A DNA stretch of 64,000 bases from an uncultured Phycisphaerales bacterium (lineage in GTDB: Bacteria > Planctomycetota > Phycisphaerae > Sedimentisphaerales > Anaerobacaceae), in contig CALEZT010000267.1 of NCBI GenBank assembly GCA_937927975.1, positions 98,196 through 162,195 of the forward strand, given 5' to 3'. Each line of letters begins with the position of its first letter. Within the stretch, counting starts at the first letter, position 1. This document shows positions 32,956 through 41,540 of the stretch, piece by piece. Under the pieces are notes generated by a model. That model saw only the letters and a list, made by a program, of their open reading frames with translations. It made no database searches and had not been told where the DNA came from. The position numbers and the translations under genes were made by a program.

Positions 32956-33978
32956 ATGGATGGTAAGGTAGTGTTGAAGCTGGGCTCGATCGCATTGGAT
33001 GTGCCGTTCTTCCAGGCTTCGCTGAGCGGATACAGCGACCATCCGATGCGACTGTTCGCCCGCCGGTATGGCTGCCCATTTGTCCTTGCGGATGTGATGC
33101 TGGCCAAGAGCGTCGCGCGGCCGGACATCCTGGCTAAATCGTGCTTCCGTCCTGGGAACGACGAGCACCCAGTGGGGGCGCAGATCCTGGGCAAGACGCC
33201 GGCGACGATGGCGCAGGCCGCGGGAGCTCTGGTCGGAGCAGGATACGATCTGATCGATGTGAATTGCGCCTGTCCGGCGCCGAAAGTACTGCGGCGGGGC
33301 CGAGGCGGGGCACTGCTGGAGAAGCCCGACGTCGCCATTGAGATCCTCAAGGCCGTGCGAGGCGCCGTCTCCTGTCCGGTCATGATGAAGCTGCGGATCG
33401 GAGCCAACCGTTCCGAGCAGGCGCAGGAGAACTTCTGGGAGATCGTCGAGCGGTCGATCGAGCAGGGCGTCGACGCGATGGTGATCCACGGCCGGACCGT
33501 ATGCGAGCGATACCGCGGCAAGGCGGACTGGGGGGCTCTCGCAGAGGTCAAGCGCCGATTCCCCAAGGCCACGATCATCGGCAGCGGAGACGTCTTCGAC
33601 GCGCGGACCAGCCTCGATCTGCTCCAACAGACGGGGCTCGACGGGTTTGTGGTCGCCAGGGGTGCGATTGGCAACCCCTGGATTTTCAAAGAGTTACGAT
33701 GTCTTTGGGCAGGGGGGCAGATGCCTGCACCGCCCGGGTTGGCCGAGCAGAAGGGGGTCTTGTTGGAGCACCTGTCGCTGGTTTGCCAAGGGCATCCCGA
33801 GCATCGTGCGGTCGGCTATTTCCGCAAGTTCCTCGTCTATTACGTTCGTCGCCACCCCAAACGAAAACAGCTTGTGCAGTCGCTACTCAAGGCCAAAACC
33901 CGCAAAGAGGTCGAGGCGGTGATCGAAGAATGGTACGCAGATGAATTTCACGTGAAAGAAGCCCAGGCGGGTCGATAA
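32956..33978 (+). CDS. dus: tRNA-dihydrouridine synthase
   Basis: 340 residues; FMN enzyme reducing uridines in the tRNA D-loop. TIM-barrel motifs: FFQASLSGYSDHPMR near the start (substituting for the usual APM...), GAQILGKTPATMAQAA, and the Dus signature DLIDVNCACPAPKVLRRGRGGALL with its catalytic Cys, MMKLRIG, MVIHGRTVCERYRGKADW, IIGSGDVFDA and VARGAIGNPWIF for FMN phosphate. The subgroup (A, B or C) cannot be fixed by eye. A palindromic TTTCACGTGAAA in its last codons may serve as a third parS. Starts about 65 bp after the candidate structured RNA. Confidence 0.92.
   Translation: MDGKVVLKLGSIALDVPFFQASLSGYSDHPMRLFARRYGCPFVLADVMLAKSVARPDILAKSCFRPGNDEHPVGAQILGKTPATMAQAAGALVGAGYDLIDVNCACPAPKVLRRGRGGALLEKPDVAIEILKAVRGAVSCPVMMKLRIGANRSEQAQENFWEIVERSIEQGVDAMVIHGRTVCERYRGKADWGALAEVKRRFPKATIIGSGDVFDARTSLDLLQQTGLDGFVVARGAIGNPWIFKELRCLWAGGQMPAPPGLAEQKGVLLEHLSLVCQGHPEHRAVGYFRKFLVYYVRRHPKRKQLVQSLLKAKTRKEVEAVIEEWYADEFHVKEAQAGR
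33944..33959. promoter_or_regulatory. Possible third parS site inside dus
   Basis: AATTTCACGTGAAAGA: the 12-bp palindromic core TTTCACGTGAAA of parS is perfect, with 3 mismatches in the outer positions. Coding (DEFHVKE), 1.2 kb downstream of parB. Confidence 0.5.
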
Positions 33979-34092
33979 GCCCGCCAGGGCACTGTGGGCG
34001 TAGGGCGATGAGAAGGCCAAGCAGTCGTTGATTACGAGCAAGTCGCCCTTGCCCAGAAACAGCAGGATCTTCTTGTTCTGCGTCGCCAGACG

Positions 34093-35400
34093 TCAGAAGT
34101 TGTACATGAACGACATCTGTATTCGCGTGTCGTCGGCGTCGCCCGGCCCGCGGTAGTCGGTGTTCCAGCGGGACAGCTCCAAACCCGCCTGAACATGCTT
34201 GTTCCACGAGTAGATGGTGTTGGCGAACACGCAGGAGTTGAGGGTCCTGGCTCCGACGGCAACGTCATCGGCGTCCACGTCGTCGACGCCGGCGCCGACG
34301 TTGAATGCCCACTTGGACCAGGGACCGAGGCTCGCGGCGAGCCAGCCTCCCTTGCTGCCGATTTCACGCGGGGCGGCCGGTATGGTCGTATTGACGCCTT
34401 GGCCGATGCCGCCGAAATACGTGTTGAGGTTCTCGCCGGAGAACAGCTCGCCCTGCAGGGTGAGCCACTTCGTGACCGGCATGGACACGTCCAGGAAGAC
34501 GCCCTGGCTGTCGAGATCCTCGTTCCTGCCGGTATTGTCGAGGTCGTATTCCTCCCTGCCCTTATGTCCCGACAGGCCGATCGCGGTGGGCTTGGGGCCG
34601 ATAAAAGGGAATGCGACGCTCACGCGACCCTGAACCGTGGGGAACCCTTCATCTTCCCCGGTTTCCGAGCCCGTGGGGTCCGTTCGCCCGATCGTCCGGA
34701 CGATAGCGCCCTCGAACTTCAGGGAGACCTTCTCGTTCAGGGGCAGACCTTTCGTCAGTCGGATCTGGGGCCGTCGGTAGCCTGTGTTGCCGGCATTCCA
34801 GAGAACGGAGTAGTTCAGCGTGTTCGGGTTCAGGGGGGAGATCACGTCCCAGGTCTGGCCGACGATCAGGGACAGGTCCGCCTGGGGCCACAGCAGGGTC
34901 ATGTAGGCGTGCCGCGTCTGGAGCTTGGGTGTGTTCTCCGAGGCATCGAATCTCGCGAACAGATCGAACTCGACCTTGCCGGATGTCTTCATTGTGTCGC
35001 TTGCGGGTCCGGCGATGTTGAAACCCAATCGCGTCTGGTTGGCGGTCAAGTTGAACTCGTTGTCGTTGCTGCGGGTGGCCTCGGAGTCGACCCACAGGAC
35101 GAAATTGCCCAGGTTGGTGCGGGAAGTGTCATAGGAGGCGTCTCCTTTGATGTACCCGTACATCTGAATGTCGAGATTCGACCACAGGTTCTTCTTGGCC
35201 GGAGGCCCCGCCGGAGCAGCCGCGGCAGGCCCAGAAACGGGCGGCGTCCCGGCCTCCTTCTTGAGGTCCGCCACCTGTTTCTCCAGTTGTTCGATTCTGC
35301 CCTGCAGAGAGGAGTCTTCCGCTGCGGCGCCGAATGCCGCGCGGGACAGGCACAGGATGCTTGCGATCGCTGCGGCTGCCAGGATGCACCCAAACTTCAT
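34093..35400 (-). CDS. Outer-membrane porin-like protein with N-terminal coiled coil
   Basis: 435 residues from MKFGCILAAAAIASILCL, a signal peptide. A short coiled coil (LQGRIEQLEKQVADLKKEAG) and a Pro/Ala linker follow, then a beta-barrel of alternating strands (NLDIQMYGYIKGDASYDTS, NEFNLTANQTRLGFNIAGP, TWDVISPLNPNTLNYS) ending in DDTRIQMSFMYNF, with the terminal aromatic of barrel proteins. The layout (coiled coil plus barrel, RLGF after the first strands) resembles DcaP-type porins. Likely substrate channel; no specificity visible. An in-frame ATG 12 nt upstream is an alternative start. Not in an operon with dus, which converges on it. Confidence 0.72.
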   Translation of the reverse strand: MKFGCILAAAAIASILCLSRAAFGAAAEDSSLQGRIEQLEKQVADLKKEAGTPPVSGPAAAAPAGPPAKKNLWSNLDIQMYGYIKGDASYDTSRTNLGNFVLWVDSEATRSNDNEFNLTANQTRLGFNIAGPASDTMKTSGKVEFDLFARFDASENTPKLQTRHAYMTLLWPQADLSLIVGQTWDVISPLNPNTLNYSVLWNAGNTGYRRPQIRLTKGLPLNEKVSLKFEGAIVRTIGRTDPTGSETGEDEGFPTVQGRVSVAFPFIGPKPTAIGLSGHKGREEYDLDNTGRNEDLDSQGVFLDVSMPVTKWLTLQGELFSGENLNTYFGGIGQGVNTTIPAAPREIGSKGGWLAASLGPWSKWAFNVGAGVDDVDADDVAVGARTLNSCVFANTIYSWNKHVQAGLELSRWNTDYRGPGDADDTRIQMSFMYNF

Positions 35401-35412
35401 ACGTTCCATCAC

Positions 35413-35809
35413 GATGCCCTTTCACTGGGTTCAGTAACGCCTGCACGCTTGCAGGACGGTGATCATCGATGGCCGGATACGCGGATCCGGCGATTGAGCG
35501 GCCGTCCTCGGCCTGGTCGCCGAGGGGACGCTAGGCCGGCCAAAGCCGGAACATGCCGGTGTGGACGGGAGCATGATGGGTCGCCCGTTCCCGGCACCAC
35601 AGGGGAAGATTCGACCGTATGCGTATCGGAGATATACTAAGGTTTTCCTGGCAAGCATCCTCGCTGTATCGTACTCAAGCTGGCCAAACGCCTGTACGAG
35701 CAGGCGTATGGCCTGACTTATTGACTAGGCACTGGCTAAAGGCGAGTTGGCGGGATCGCAGTGAGTTTGTACATACTGCGGCAGATGGGTGGTTAAGGGT
35801 GATTGGTGC
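35413..35809. other. Intergenic region, nothing recognised
   Basis: No gene or known RNA seen. The part near 35413 must hold the promoter of the porin gene on the minus strand; I could not find a clear -35/-10 pair. Confidence 0.4.
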
Positions 35810-36085
35810 TCAGATGTGGGGGGCGTTGGGGTCTTCGGTCAGTTCATAGAGGCCGGACCCCGCCCGCCGGAGTCTGCCTTGCTCGACGAGCTTCTCCCAG
35901 ACCTCTCGCGGATACTGGTTTGGGGCCTGGATGGCGACGATGCCCGAGCCTCGTCCGCTGCTGAAGGGTCCGCCTCCCAGGCTGGATTCCTCGTCGAGAC
36001 GGGTCAGCTTGAGACGCTTCTTGAACGCCTTGAGGGCCTGCTTAAGGTATTGCGGCGTCAGTTCGTGAGGTGTTTCATCGCTCAT
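35810..36085 (-). CDS. Small hypothetical protein, 91 aa
   Basis: Starts MSDETPHELTPQYLKQALKAFKKRLK with AGAGGA 7 nt upstream (an ATG 15 nt earlier lies before that site). A basic helix is followed by LDEESSLGGGPFSSGRGSGIVAIQAPNQYPREVWEKLVEQGRLRRAGSGLYEL. The second half, a helix (REVWEKLVEQGRL) and a short hairpin (RRAGSGLYEL), could be a small winged-helix-like fold. Function unknown. The start lies immediately downstream of a TAGGGAC palindrome. Confidence 0.6.
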   Translation of the reverse strand: MSDETPHELTPQYLKQALKAFKKRLKLTRLDEESSLGGGPFSSGRGSGIVAIQAPNQYPREVWEKLVEQGRLRRAGSGLYELTEDPNAPHI

Positions 36086-36103
36086 GAGATTCCTCTTCAT
36101 CTT

Positions 36104-36122
36104 AATAGGGACAGTCCCTATT
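36104..36122. repeat. REP-like palindrome AATAGGGAC-A-GTCCCTATT, copy 1
   Basis: Perfect 9-bp arms around one central base (A on the plus strand). Touches the stop codon of the IS3 OrfA remnant. Three more copies lie at 36952, 38801 and 39752. Confidence 0.9.
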
Positions 36123-36391
36123 TAGAATGAATTCTTCAGTTTTGCGATTTCGATGGCTTGATCGGCGACCAGGTTCCGCAGGATTCCGTTCTCTTCTTCG
36201 AGTTCTTTCAGACGCTTGGCCTGATCGACCGTGCCTTTGCCTTCGTTGTACTTCTTGCGCCATCCGTAGAGCGTCGGCGCGCTGATGCCGAACTCTTTAC
36301 ACACATCGTCAACTGTCGCCCCGCCTGCGAGCTTCGCCTCCGCTTGCTGGAGCTTCTCCATGATCTCAGTCTGACTGAAACGTGATTTCAC
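36122..36391 (-). mobile_element. IS3-family transposase OrfA remnant
   Basis: 89 residues: MKSRFSQTEIMEKLQQAEAK, helix-turn-helix VDDVCKEFGISAPTLYGWRKKYNEG, and leucine-zipper-like tail RLKELEEENGILRNLVADQAIEI, as in IS3/IS407-type OrfA (InsN family). The OrfB with the DDE catalytic domain is missing: the sequence runs directly into the palindrome at 36104-36122 and then into an unrelated gene. A transposition-incompetent fragment; OrfA alone may still bind DNA. Confidence 0.85.
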
Positions 36392-36513
36392 TTAAGCCAC
36401 CTTTCCGATATGAAACAAACAGAGCCTGCCATCTAGACGCTGCCTTTATATATAATGATCTCGCATGAGTCAAGTGTATTTATTCGAACCATGAATCGTT
36501 CATTTTAATGTCT

Positions 36514-36924
36514 TTAAGGCCAATACTTGGTTATCGCCGAGGGCAATTGAGAAACAGCGAAGATCATCCAAACGCCGATGCCTGCCCCGACCAGCCCGGC
36601 CATGCGAAAGTGGTCATCGGGTCGGGATCGCCACCAGGCGCCCAACCAGGCGAACCTCTCCGTCGCCGCCAAGGCGAAGAAGCTCCCGGCCCCAACCGCG
36701 CCCAGGCCCGCCAACAAGGACAGAACGGGTCCTCCAGAGAGGGCCACGCAGATCACCAGGGGCAGACCCGGCCCGAGGAACACAAAGGCATTGGCGACCA
36801 TCCACGCCGAGCCCATCGCCTCCTCGACATACTCCATGCACGTGCGGTACAAAGACGGGTGCAACAACAGCGCCACGCTGTCAAGTAGAATCATGAAGGC
36901 CATGCAAAACGCGACAACAACCAT
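36514..36924 (-). CDS. Small integral membrane protein of unknown function, 136 aa
   Basis: Four probable membrane segments: VVVAFCMAFMILLDSVALLL, AWMVANAFVFLGPGLPLVICVAL, SLLAGLGAVGAGSFFAL and MAGLVGAGIGVWMIFAVS. No conserved domain recognised. It lies between the IS3 remnant and a TAGGGAC palindrome, within the island of accessory DNA, but its composition is like the host's. Confidence 0.5.
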   Translation of the reverse strand: MVVVAFCMAFMILLDSVALLLHPSLYRTCMEYVEEAMGSAWMVANAFVFLGPGLPLVICVALSGGPVLSLLAGLGAVGAGSFFALAATERFAWLGAWWRSRPDDHFRMAGLVGAGIGVWMIFAVSQLPSAITKYWP

Positions 36925-36951
36925 AACGCCAATCCGCCTTGCTTCTTTAAG

Positions 36952-36966
36952 TAGGGACAGTCCCTA
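36952..36966. repeat. REP-like palindrome, copy 2
   Basis: TAGGGAC-A-GTCCCTA, preceded by G, giving GTAG at the foot as in classical REP sequences. Lies 8 bp beyond the stop of the mosaic gene. Confidence 0.85.
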
Positions 36967-36973
36967 ATAAGAA

Positions 36974-38908
36974 TCACTTTGTGATCTCCACATCGTCGAT
37001 CCATACGGTGTCCGCTCCCATCGACATTGAAAAGTCCTTCTCATAGCGCCATTCGAACCTGTTGATGCCCTCTTGGACGATGGGGAAGGAGACCTGGCGC
37101 CAGCCGACCTCGCCCGAGATTTCCTCCTGAAGCGCGCCATTGATGAAGAATCGATACACGTCGAATCCGCTCTCTGAGGATACGCATCGCCAGAAACGAA
37201 TCGTTCCCTTGACACAGTCGCGCCGCAGGACCAGGCCGCTGGTCTGCATCCCCTCGATGACGCCTGCACGGATGCACGGATCGCCGCCGTGGGACTGTCC
37301 CAGGTCGAACTGCCAGGGCAGGTCCCCCGTGAACGACCAGGGCTCTCCGAGCGGGCGTTCGAACCCCTCGCTCCAAACGACCTCCGCGGTCGAATCAGCG
37401 GATTCGGTCGGATACTGCACCCCTCTTCTCTTTTCATCCTGAATCTTCAAATCAAGAAGAGCATTTTTATCATATAAATCAACAATGCCATCTCCGCCTC
37501 TTCCAATTTCCACCATGCCATAATCCTTTGTTCCAGGAAGAGCATTAGGATTTTTCAATCTCGCAATATCATAAACAGAATTTCCAACATAACCAAGAGC
37601 GCCTTCAAGCGCACTTATATCATTACTGTCTACCCTATTATCATGATTAAAATCAGCAATTGCAAGAGGAACAGATTTAGCATCTGTTCTTAAGATAAAA
37701 TTATGCCATGTTCCTGAATAAATTGTTCCTTTTGGCATATCCGATATCCTAACAACTCCAACCCCATTCCCATCTTCAATCAGATCCCTGATCAAATAAA
37801 CCGGATAAGTTTCCGCATTCGGATCAGGAACATTTACATCATTAACATCTGGCATGTATTCCTGTAAAGTTAATATTCTTCCAGGAAATTTCTCATTAAT
37901 TTTTCCGTTTTCTTCTGGAAATGTAAAAACAAGAGAATTTTCTTGGGTCCATGGATTATATGCTGATCCAGATTGAGAAAAAAATACCTGCTCCAAAAAG
38001 AAATTTGAATTTGAGGTATTGGGCCTTTTATCTGCAGTAAGGTAAGTTTCTCCGATTCTAGAAAGTATTGCAGGAGGAAGTATCCCAGTAAATCTAGTGT
38101 ATAAAGTATCCTCTCCTTCTTTGATGCCTTCAGTTGCTCCATCTTCAAGAGCAAGTTCTACTGAAGTAATTTGAGATGACCTGCTTCTCACATTTTCAAT
38201 CAAAAGCCTTCCAGGCGCAGGTTTTTCAACATCATTATTAGTCCCGCCATTTGTAGTCCCATTAGGGTCATTTGGATCTTCTCCTCCGCCACCAGTTCCA
38301 ACATATTCCACACGAACTGTCCATGTTGCAGTTGGATGTTCTCCCTCTCCAAATGTTCCAGTAAGAGTGCCTAAATTAACTGTGCTATTAGTAGAAATAT
38401 CTTGCTCATTAACATAAACCTTACAACTAGAAGGTAAATTTGTTGAAGTTGTAAGATAATGTAAAGCATTATCAAAAGTTACAGATTTTCCACTATTAAC
38501 AACAATACTTCCATAAAATGTTTCAGAAGCAGAACTTCCAAGAGTATCAATAAGAGGAGGAAGAGATATAGATGCAGCTTCGCTCCCTTCAATACTACCA
38601 ACCGATTTAATGTGCGCATCATCCGGAAAAGCTAGTTCATAATAAGCATGATCAAACAAATCCCAACCATAACTAGCTCCTTTAATAAAATCAATCCCTG
38701 TAACATTACTACCACCGATATTCTGAGTGTTATAAGTCATAGCAACATATCCTTCAATATCTTTTGCATTAACTTTTCCTGCTAATAATAATGGGGCGTA
38801 AATAGGGACAGTCCCTATTAAGATAGATGATATGAATGAAAAGTGTATATTAAGGATATGAAGGATGGATTGGAAGGTGGTGATGGAGGGGATTGGGCGG
38901 TTCTTCAT
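36974..38908 (-). CDS. Mosaic secreted protein: AT-rich N-terminal part with dockerin-like segment fused to GC-rich C-terminal domain
   Basis: 644 residues as an open frame. Its first 490 residues are encoded by strongly AT-rich DNA (37.44-38.9 kb), unlike everything around it; the last 155 residues (from about SADSTAEVVWSEGFERP) are encoded by GC-rich host-like DNA. The AT-rich part has a signal-like start, beta-rich segments, an Asn/Pro/Gly linker and a dockerin-like stretch (IADFNHDNRVDSNDISALEG ... GGDGIVDLYDKNALLDL). The C-terminal part reads like a carbohydrate-binding jelly-roll (WSFTGDLPWQFD ... DTVWIDDVEIT). Residues 30-36 come from a REP-like palindrome, and the start overlaps the stop of the transposase gene (ATGA), so the native 5' end was probably lost. 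Expression is uncertain. Confidence 0.5.
   Translation of the reverse strand: MKNRPIPSITTFQSILHILNIHFSFISSILIGTVPIYAPLLLAGKVNAKDIEGYVAMTYNTQNIGGSNVTGIDFIKGASYGWDLFDHAYYELAFPDDAHIKSVGSIEGSEAASISLPPLIDTLGSSASETFYGSIVVNSGKSVTFDNALHYLTTSTNLPSSCKVYVNEQDISTNSTVNLGTLTGTFGEGEHPTATWTVRVEYVGTGGGGEDPNDPNGTTNGGTNNDVEKPAPGRLLIENVRSRSSQITSVELALEDGATEGIKEGEDTLYTRFTGILPPAILSRIGETYLTADKRPNTSNSNFFLEQVFFSQSGSAYNPWTQENSLVFTFPEENGKINEKFPGRILTLQEYMPDVNDVNVPDPNAETYPVYLIRDLIEDGNGVGVVRISDMPKGTIYSGTWHNFILRTDAKSVPLAIADFNHDNRVDSNDISALEGALGYVGNSVYDIARLKNPNALPGTKDYGMVEIGRGGDGIVDLYDKNALLDLKIQDEKRRGVQYPTESADSTAEVVWSEGFERPLGEPWSFTGDLPWQFDLGQSHGGDPCIRAGVIEGMQTSGLVLRRDCVKGTIRFWRCVSSESGFDVYRFFINGALQEEISGEVGWRQVSFPIVQEGINRFEWRYEKDFSMSMGADTVWIDDVEITK
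38801..38819. repeat. REP-like palindrome, copy 3, inside the mosaic gene
   Basis: AATAGGGAC-A-GTCCCTATT, 86 bp beyond the stop of the transposase gene; opposite in orientation (central base) to copy 4 on the other side of that gene. Confidence 0.9.
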
Positions 38909-39627
38909 GGAATGTCTCCTTCAGTACTTTGCGTCTTGGTGCAAATGGGGGGATTCTTTGATTGTCTGGCCGGGCGGCCGCGAGGCATGGCCCGCAGGCG
39001 GCGGCCGAGAAAGGTTTCGAGTTTCGCAATGAAGGCGTCGCTGCCGAGGGGCCTACCCCGGCTGGTGCACAGGCGGACCTGGGTGAGGAGTTCGTCCTCG
39101 TCCGAATCGCAGAGGATGCGCCGCCACTGGGAAGGGTCCCATTCGGTTCGCCAGGCGCGCAGGTCGAGCAGGCCGGAGGGGTCATCCGCACCGCAATGGG
39201 CTGCGGCGCTGCTCCAGCGCCATTCCCAAGCCTTGGTGCAGAGGCGTGCTCGGACGGGGTTTCGCTCCACGTAGGCGAGGGCCCGCCAGAGGTGGAGGCC
39301 ATCGAGGGGGCAGGAGTAGAAGCGGTCCTGCCAGAAATGGCCATGGCGACGGTGCATCCGGTTGACGTACTGTGCGTAGAGCTGGTTCGTGCGTTTGAGG
39401 GCCTGGGCCAGGGAGGACTCCTCCTGCGGTTCGACGATCAAATGAACGTGGTTGGTCATCAGGCAATAGCCCTCTATACGCAGGGCGTATCGGCCGGCGG
39501 CTTCGCGGAGGTACTTGAGATAGGCCTGGCGGTCGGCGTCCACAAAGAACACGTCCTGGCGGTTGCCGCCGCGTTGTGTGACGTGGTGGGCGCATTGCGG
39601 GATCACCGTTCGTGCCTGTCTGGGCAT
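38905..39627 (-). mobile_element. REP-associated tyrosine transposase (RAYT, Y1_Tnp/IS200-like)
   Basis: 240 residues starting MPRQARTVIPQCAHHVTQRG. The single-strand transposase motifs are visible: HHVTQRGGNRQDVFF, the HUH motif MTNHVHLIVEP and the catalytic-Tyr region LAYVERNPVRARL, with FWQDRFYSCPLD in between. RAYTs act on single-stranded hairpins of REP sequences with a GTAG-like foot; the four TAGGGAC palindromes in this 3.7-kb island, two of which flank the gene in inverted orientation, are likely its substrates. The gene seems complete. Confidence 0.9.
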
Positions 39628-39751
39628 AGTCGTTTCCCAAGGGCCGGCGGATAGATGTATGTCCTTCTTCGCGTACGTTGGGTCCAGCGGCCTCCCTGTC
39701 TGGGGCCATTATACCACAACCAACCGTGCGAACTGGAAGGAAATCTCCTTT

Positions 39752-39770
39752 AATAGGGACTGTCCCTATT
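39752..39770. repeat. REP-like palindrome, copy 4
   Basis: AATAGGGAC-T-GTCCCTATT, 125 bp upstream of the transposase start and inverted relative to copy 3. Confidence 0.9.
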
Positions 39771-39924
39771 AGAGAGAGAGAGGGCAAGCCAGGAAAAACT
39801 GGGAGCCCGCGGCGGGCCCTTTTTTTGCTTCCAGGGGCGTGCGTCGTGTATAATGGCAGGCGGCTGAAGTCCGTGAGTGCGACGATCTTCCAGAATCGGT
39901 ATCGGCATTGAAAAGGGGTATCCT

Positions 39925-41397
39925 GTGAGACGGTTGACAGCGGTTGTACTGAGTGGGCTGGCGTTTGTACTGGGCAGTTCGACGGTTGTTCTGGGGCAGC
40001 AGGCCAAGTCGCTGCATATTGCCGCCGCGACCGGCGACGTCGCCCAGCTCAAGAGGAACATCGACAACAAGGCGGACCTCAACGCGCCGGATGAGAACGG
40101 GAACTTCGCGATCAAGCTGGCGGTCGATTCGTACAACGTCGAAGTCCTGAACATGCTCTTGCAGGCTGGCGCCAACCCCAACGTCAAGGACTCCACCGGC
40201 GGCACGCCTCTGATGGCTGCCTGTCTGTCGTGCCAGGTAGACATGGTGGACGCGCTCCTGGCGGGCAAGGCCAGCCACGCGGCGAAGGACGCCTCCGGCC
40301 TGACGGCCCTGCACTGCGCCGCGATGATGGGACAGGTCGAGATCTCGGAGTCCCTGATCAAGGCCGGCGCGGACGTCAACGCCAAAGATAAGAACGCACG
40401 TACCCCGATCATGATCGCTCAGCAAAGGGGCGCCGCGGAGGTCGTGCAACTGCTCCAGCAGCATGGCGGCGCTCTGCCTGTGATCGAAGATCCCTATGGG
40501 ATGGGCGGCGCGGCGTCGCAGGCTGCGCCGGTGACCGCGAGCACGTCGCGCCGGCCGGAGGGCTTCGAGATCGACCCCAACGTGATCCTCAAGCAGCTTC
40601 AGCAGATGACCGCGCTCGAAGCGCCGCTGAAGGTGATCGACGCCAACAGCCAGAGCGAGCAGCGGGCGTGGATCGCTCGTCGCTCGGACAATCGGACCAT
40701 TCTGCTTCGGGCGGTGCAGAAGCAGTTCGAAGACGAGATGACGTTTGTGAAGAAGGTCGCTGTCGAGGAGAAGGCGACCAAGACGACCAAGGCGACGGAC
40801 GATCTGGTGACCGCCAGGAAGAAGCGATATGAACTGATCGGCCAGGAACTGCGGGACCAGATTCGCCAGAGCCGTCTGGAGTCCCGCGACACGATGGCGA
40901 CGACAACCACCAGTCGGGGCGGACGAGGCGGCGTGGCCACGCGCTCCACGACAACGAGGGGCCGCACGACCACGACCGGCCAGGATGCTTATGGTGGGAC
41001 CGCGACACAGCCGAGGACGTCCCGGCGCACGACCACAGGCGCCGAGCCGGTCCAAGAGCCGGTCGATGCCGACACGCAGGCCCAGATCCAGGCCTGGCTG
41101 GGCGCGGACGCCGACAACAAGGAGCCCCTGCTCCAGAGCGTAAGCGACCTGGATGTCACGGAATACGCGGCTCTGCATGTGTTGGCGGAGGAGGAGAAGG
41201 CCGCCAAGACGCAGGTCGCCATCATGGCCCTGCTGATGCTGCGGGAAGAGCGAATCGCCACTATCCAGGAGCGATGGGTCGAGGACGACGAGCGAATGCA
41301 GAGAATGCAGGAGCGAGCGGGCACCAACGGCATGCAGGACATGCAGCAGGGGCCCGGACAGGGAACCCAGCGAGGCACGCGCCGAGGCGGCCGCTGA
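39925..41397 (+). CDS. Secreted or periplasmic ankyrin-repeat protein
   Basis: 490 residues if the GTG at 39925 is the start (AAAAGGGG 6 nt upstream; it gives the clean signal peptide LTAVVLSGLAFVLGSSTVVLG-QQ); an ATG at 39877 is the alternative. Four ankyrin repeats follow at about residues 30-170 (LHIAAATGDVAQLKRNI, FAIKLAVDSYNVEVLNMLLQAGAN, TPLMAACLSCQVDMVDALLAG, TALHCAAMMGQVEISESLIKAGAD). The second half is charged and helical, with a Thr/Arg-rich linker (TTTTSRGGRGGVATRSTTTR) and a very Gln/Met/Gly-rich end. Protein-binding scaffold; partner unknown. Confidence 0.8.
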   Translation: MRRLTAVVLSGLAFVLGSSTVVLGQQAKSLHIAAATGDVAQLKRNIDNKADLNAPDENGNFAIKLAVDSYNVEVLNMLLQAGANPNVKDSTGGTPLMAACLSCQVDMVDALLAGKASHAAKDASGLTALHCAAMMGQVEISESLIKAGADVNAKDKNARTPIMIAQQRGAAEVVQLLQQHGGALPVIEDPYGMGGAASQAAPVTASTSRRPEGFEIDPNVILKQLQQMTALEAPLKVIDANSQSEQRAWIARRSDNRTILLRAVQKQFEDEMTFVKKVAVEEKATKTTKATDDLVTARKKRYELIGQELRDQIRQSRLESRDTMATTTTSRGGRGGVATRSTTTRGRTTTTGQDAYGGTATQPRTSRRTTTGAEPVQEPVDADTQAQIQAWLGADADNKEPLLQSVSDLDVTEYAALHVLAEEEKAAKTQVAIMALLMLREERIATIQERWVEDDERMQRMQERAGTNGMQDMQQGPGQGTQRGTRRGGR

Positions 41398-41429
41398 TCG
41401 CAGACATCTCGTTCTCTGGTGCTGTTCGT

Positions 41430-41461
41430 ATGCCAGATCCTTAGCTGCGCGCAGGATGACA
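41430..41461. repeat. Half-copy of the CCAGATCCTT...AGGATGACA repeat
   Basis: ATGCCAGATCCTTAGCTGCG then CGCAGGATGACA, matching 20318-20349 at most positions. Lies in the gap between the ankyrin gene and the SDR gene. Confidence 0.6.
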
Positions 41462-41540
41462 GAGTCTGTCAAACGCCTTTTCGCCTGTCGAGTCTCGCCT
41501 TGTTGTTCCTACGCGTGCAATCTTCGGATGGGAGACTTGA

